Assembly (NCBI GenBank): GCA_013822915.1
Contig: PNLG01000329.1
Location: 1-6,557 of the forward strand
DNA: 6,557 nucleotides
From: Sphingomonas sp.
GTDB lineage: Bacteria > Pseudomonadota > Alphaproteobacteria > Sphingomonadales > Sphingomonadaceae
Reading direction: 5' to 3'
Shown here: one piece after another, positions 5,223-6,557 of the stretch
Numbering within the stretch: position 1 is the stretch's first letter
How the letters are laid out: every line of letters begins with the position of its first letter
The notes under the pieces: generated by a model
The model's input: the letters and a program-made list of their open reading frames with translations, nothing else
What the model was told of the DNA's origin: nothing
The model's database searches: none
Position numbers and translations under genes: made by a program

Positions 5223-6482
5223 TCATCCGACAATTCCAGATGGCTGCGCTGGGAGCGCCGCGCGGCGACGGATCTCGCCGGCTATCAGCCACAACCGGTC
5301 CTGCCCCCAGACGCACAGATCCGCCTCCCCTGCGCCCCCGCGCAGCCGGTAGCTGGGGACGCCCCACAGGCCCAGTTCTTCGGTCATTTCGAGCTGGCGA
5401 CGCGCAGTTTCTTCCTTCCATGCGTCCGAGCCCAGATGACGCTGCGCCGCGCTCCAATCGAGCCCGGCACGTTCGACCGCCTGGCAAATGCCCTTCCGCC
5501 GGTGCAGCCCGACGCCTTCGCCCCAGGCGAGGCGCAGCGCGGCGGAGAGCAGCTCCACATCCCTCCCCTGTTCGCACGCCCAGGGGATCAGCGAATACAT
5601 CGCGCGGGTGGGCTCGCCGACCGGGAAGACCATCGGGCCGAAATCCACTCCCAAAAACTCGGCCTCACGCTTGGTATCGAACAGGATATAGCTGCCCTTT
5701 TGGCGCGTCGCGGGCACGCCGCGCATAACCATCGGCAGGACCGGCTTGTGGTGGAGCGTGATGCCGCAGGCCTTGGCCATGGCGATGGTGCGATCATAGA
5801 TGATCGAGGTGTAGGGGGAATTGAGCGAGGGGTAGAAATCGAGCGTCAGGTGGCGGGCATCCGCCCCGCTGACGTCGATCGGTGGCCGCGGGCAGATATC
5901 GGGCCGCGCGGGTTGCTTGCAGGCTCCCAGATCGCGCAGCCGCTGTTCAAGGTGGAACAGCCGGTCGACACCCCAATACCATTCACCCCCGTAATGGAAC
6001 ATCGCGCCTGAATAGTGCCCCATGGCCGTCAGCCGCGCGCTGCCTGCATCCAGCACTGCGGCGGGCGGGGCGACGTCCCAGCGGTCAGCCATGTCTGAAG
6101 GGCGCTGCAAGCCGTAATGCGGCGCGATCAGATCAGCGTCGCGGGCCGCCCAGGCAGCCAGCTTTGCCAGCTCGGGCTGGTTTTTGCCGCCGCTGGCGCG
6201 GACCTGGTGGATGACGAGGTCGATCTCGTAGCGGTCTCTGAAGGTGTCGAGCACCTGCTGAGCGAGGTGGGAATAGGGATCATCGTGCTGGTGGAAATAT
6301 TCGACCCGGTGCGGCGCCCCCGCCTTCACCCGCGCCGCCTCGGCCTTGGCCCGGCGCTTGGCCCGGCGCTGCGGATCGACCACGCGATTGCCGGCGAAAC
6401 TGGCGATGCGGCGCACGATCGCTGGCGGATCGGTCATCAACCGGGGGTTGGGATTGTCGGCGGGCTCGGGATCAAGGGTCAC
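5223..6482 (-). CDS. Tandem DsbA-like / HCCA isomerase-like (kappa GST-like) protein
   Basis: The 419-residue protein holds two thioredoxin-fold domains of the DsbA superfamily. Domain 1 (about 57-185) begins HRVEYFHQHDDPYSHLAQQVL. Domain 2 (about 210-405) begins LTLDFYPSLNSPYTSIIYD and ends with the cis-proline motif GVPSY (374-378) and WGQDRLWLI (392-400). The (S/D)PY(S/T) strand-turn-helix and the WGQDRL tail are typical of 2-hydroxychromene-2-carboxylate isomerases and kappa-class glutathione transferases, where the serine region activates glutathione. Neither domain has a CXXC, so a disulfide-exchange role is unlikely, and there is no signal peptide, so it should be cytoplasmic. The N-terminal 55 residues are Arg/Lys-rich and unassigned. 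The GTG start overlaps the stop of the upstream gene (GTGA); an ATG at 6437 is an alternative. A glutathione-dependent isomerase or transferase is inferred; the substrate is unknown. Confidence 0.82.
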   Translation of the reverse strand: MTLDPEPADNPNPRLMTDPPAIVRRIASFAGNRVVDPQRRAKRRAKAEAARVKAGAPHRVEYFHQHDDPYSHLAQQVLDTFRDRYEIDLVIHQVRASGGKNQPELAKLAAWAARDADLIAPHYGLQRPSDMADRWDVAPPAAVLDAGSARLTAMGHYSGAMFHYGGEWYWGVDRLFHLEQRLRDLGACKQPARPDICPRPPIDVSGADARHLTLDFYPSLNSPYTSIIYDRTIAMAKACGITLHHKPVLPMVMRGVPATRQKGSYILFDTKREAEFLGVDFGPMVFPVGEPTRAMYSLIPWACEQGRDVELLSAALRLAWGEGVGLHRRKGICQAVERAGLDWSAAQRHLGSDAWKEETARRQLEMTEELGLWGVPSYRLRGGAGEADLCVWGQDRLWLIAGEIRRRAALPAQPSGIVG

Positions 6483-6557
6483 AGGCGATATGCTCCGGCC
6501 GCGATGCGCGCCATGTGATCCGGCCCGAAGGCGACATAACCGCCCGCTCCCGGTTCG
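6479..6557 (-). CDS. C-terminal end of an unidentified protein
   Basis: The right edge cuts a minus-strand gene and leaves its last 25 codons, which read GGYVAFGPDHMARIAAGAYRL after a short lead, then TGA. The stop overlaps the GTG start of the next gene by four bases (GTGA), which both supports this frame and places the gene first in the visible part of the operon. The fragment is too short to assign to a family. Confidence 0.6.
   Translation of the reverse strand, partial: EPGAGGYVAFGPDHMARIAAGAYRL

Noticed and set aside
4982..6011. Two long plus-strand open frames opposite the DsbA-like gene
   Set aside because: They are shadow frames rich in Arg, Pro and Ala; the minus strand encodes a recognisable two-domain protein through the whole stretch.
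1..6557. CRISPR array, tRNA, rRNA, transposase, integrase, toxin-antitoxin or phage genes
   Set aside because: No spaced direct repeats, RNA-gene signatures or proteins of these classes were seen; the breakpoints near gspD and gspK carry no visible insertion sequence or target duplication.

Overview
The window is GC-rich DNA that looks like a chromosome segment from an alphaproteobacterium. Sphingomonadales is the best guess, based on protein style, codon use and the type of cell-wall hydrolase; this is inference, since there is no marker gene. I see no rRNA, tRNA, CRISPR array, insertion sequence or phage gene. Almost all of the DNA is coding, mostly on the minus strand.

Layout, left to right. 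(1) Minus strand, 1-985: the first 154 codons of a class I/II PLP aminotransferase that runs off the left edge, preceded by a helical protein of unknown function. (2) Plus strand, about 1050-2822: a type II secretion (T2SS) remnant. It holds the C-terminal half of the secretin GspD, without N0-N2 and the start of N3 and with a one-base frameshift in a G run, followed by an apparently intact minor pseudopilin, GspK, that overlaps the gspD stop codon. GspE, F, G, H, I, J, L and M are absent here. (3) Minus strand, 2664-3524: a SleB/CwlJ-type cell-wall hydrolase with a plausible promoter and a strong Shine-Dalgarno sequence. As read, its frame runs through a convincing intrinsic terminator and then antisense through the end of gspK. 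A one-base shift in a G-rich run would instead end the protein 14 bases before that terminator. (4) Minus strand, 6557 to 3636: a tight operon-like series. In order of transcription it is the C-terminal end of an unidentified protein, a two-domain DsbA/HCCA-isomerase-like (kappa GST-like) protein, a TetR-family regulator, and a lipoprotein version of formylglycine-generating enzyme (FGE) with both catalytic cysteines.

How the parts may work together. The right-hand operon pairs a thioredoxin-fold enzyme that is probably glutathione-dependent with a TetR regulator and a sulfatase-activating enzyme. That would suit an inducible catabolic or detoxification function, but no sulfatase is in view. 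The T2SS fragment cannot make a secretin as read and looks like a relic, although its D-K gene adjacency and neat stop/start overlap are odd. The two suspected frameshifts are both extra bases in G/C homopolymers, so sequencing error must be excluded before either gene is called dead. I did not find a clear novel system. The best leads are the T2SS relic, the hydrolase reading through its terminator, and the membrane-anchored FGE under a TetR-linked operon.
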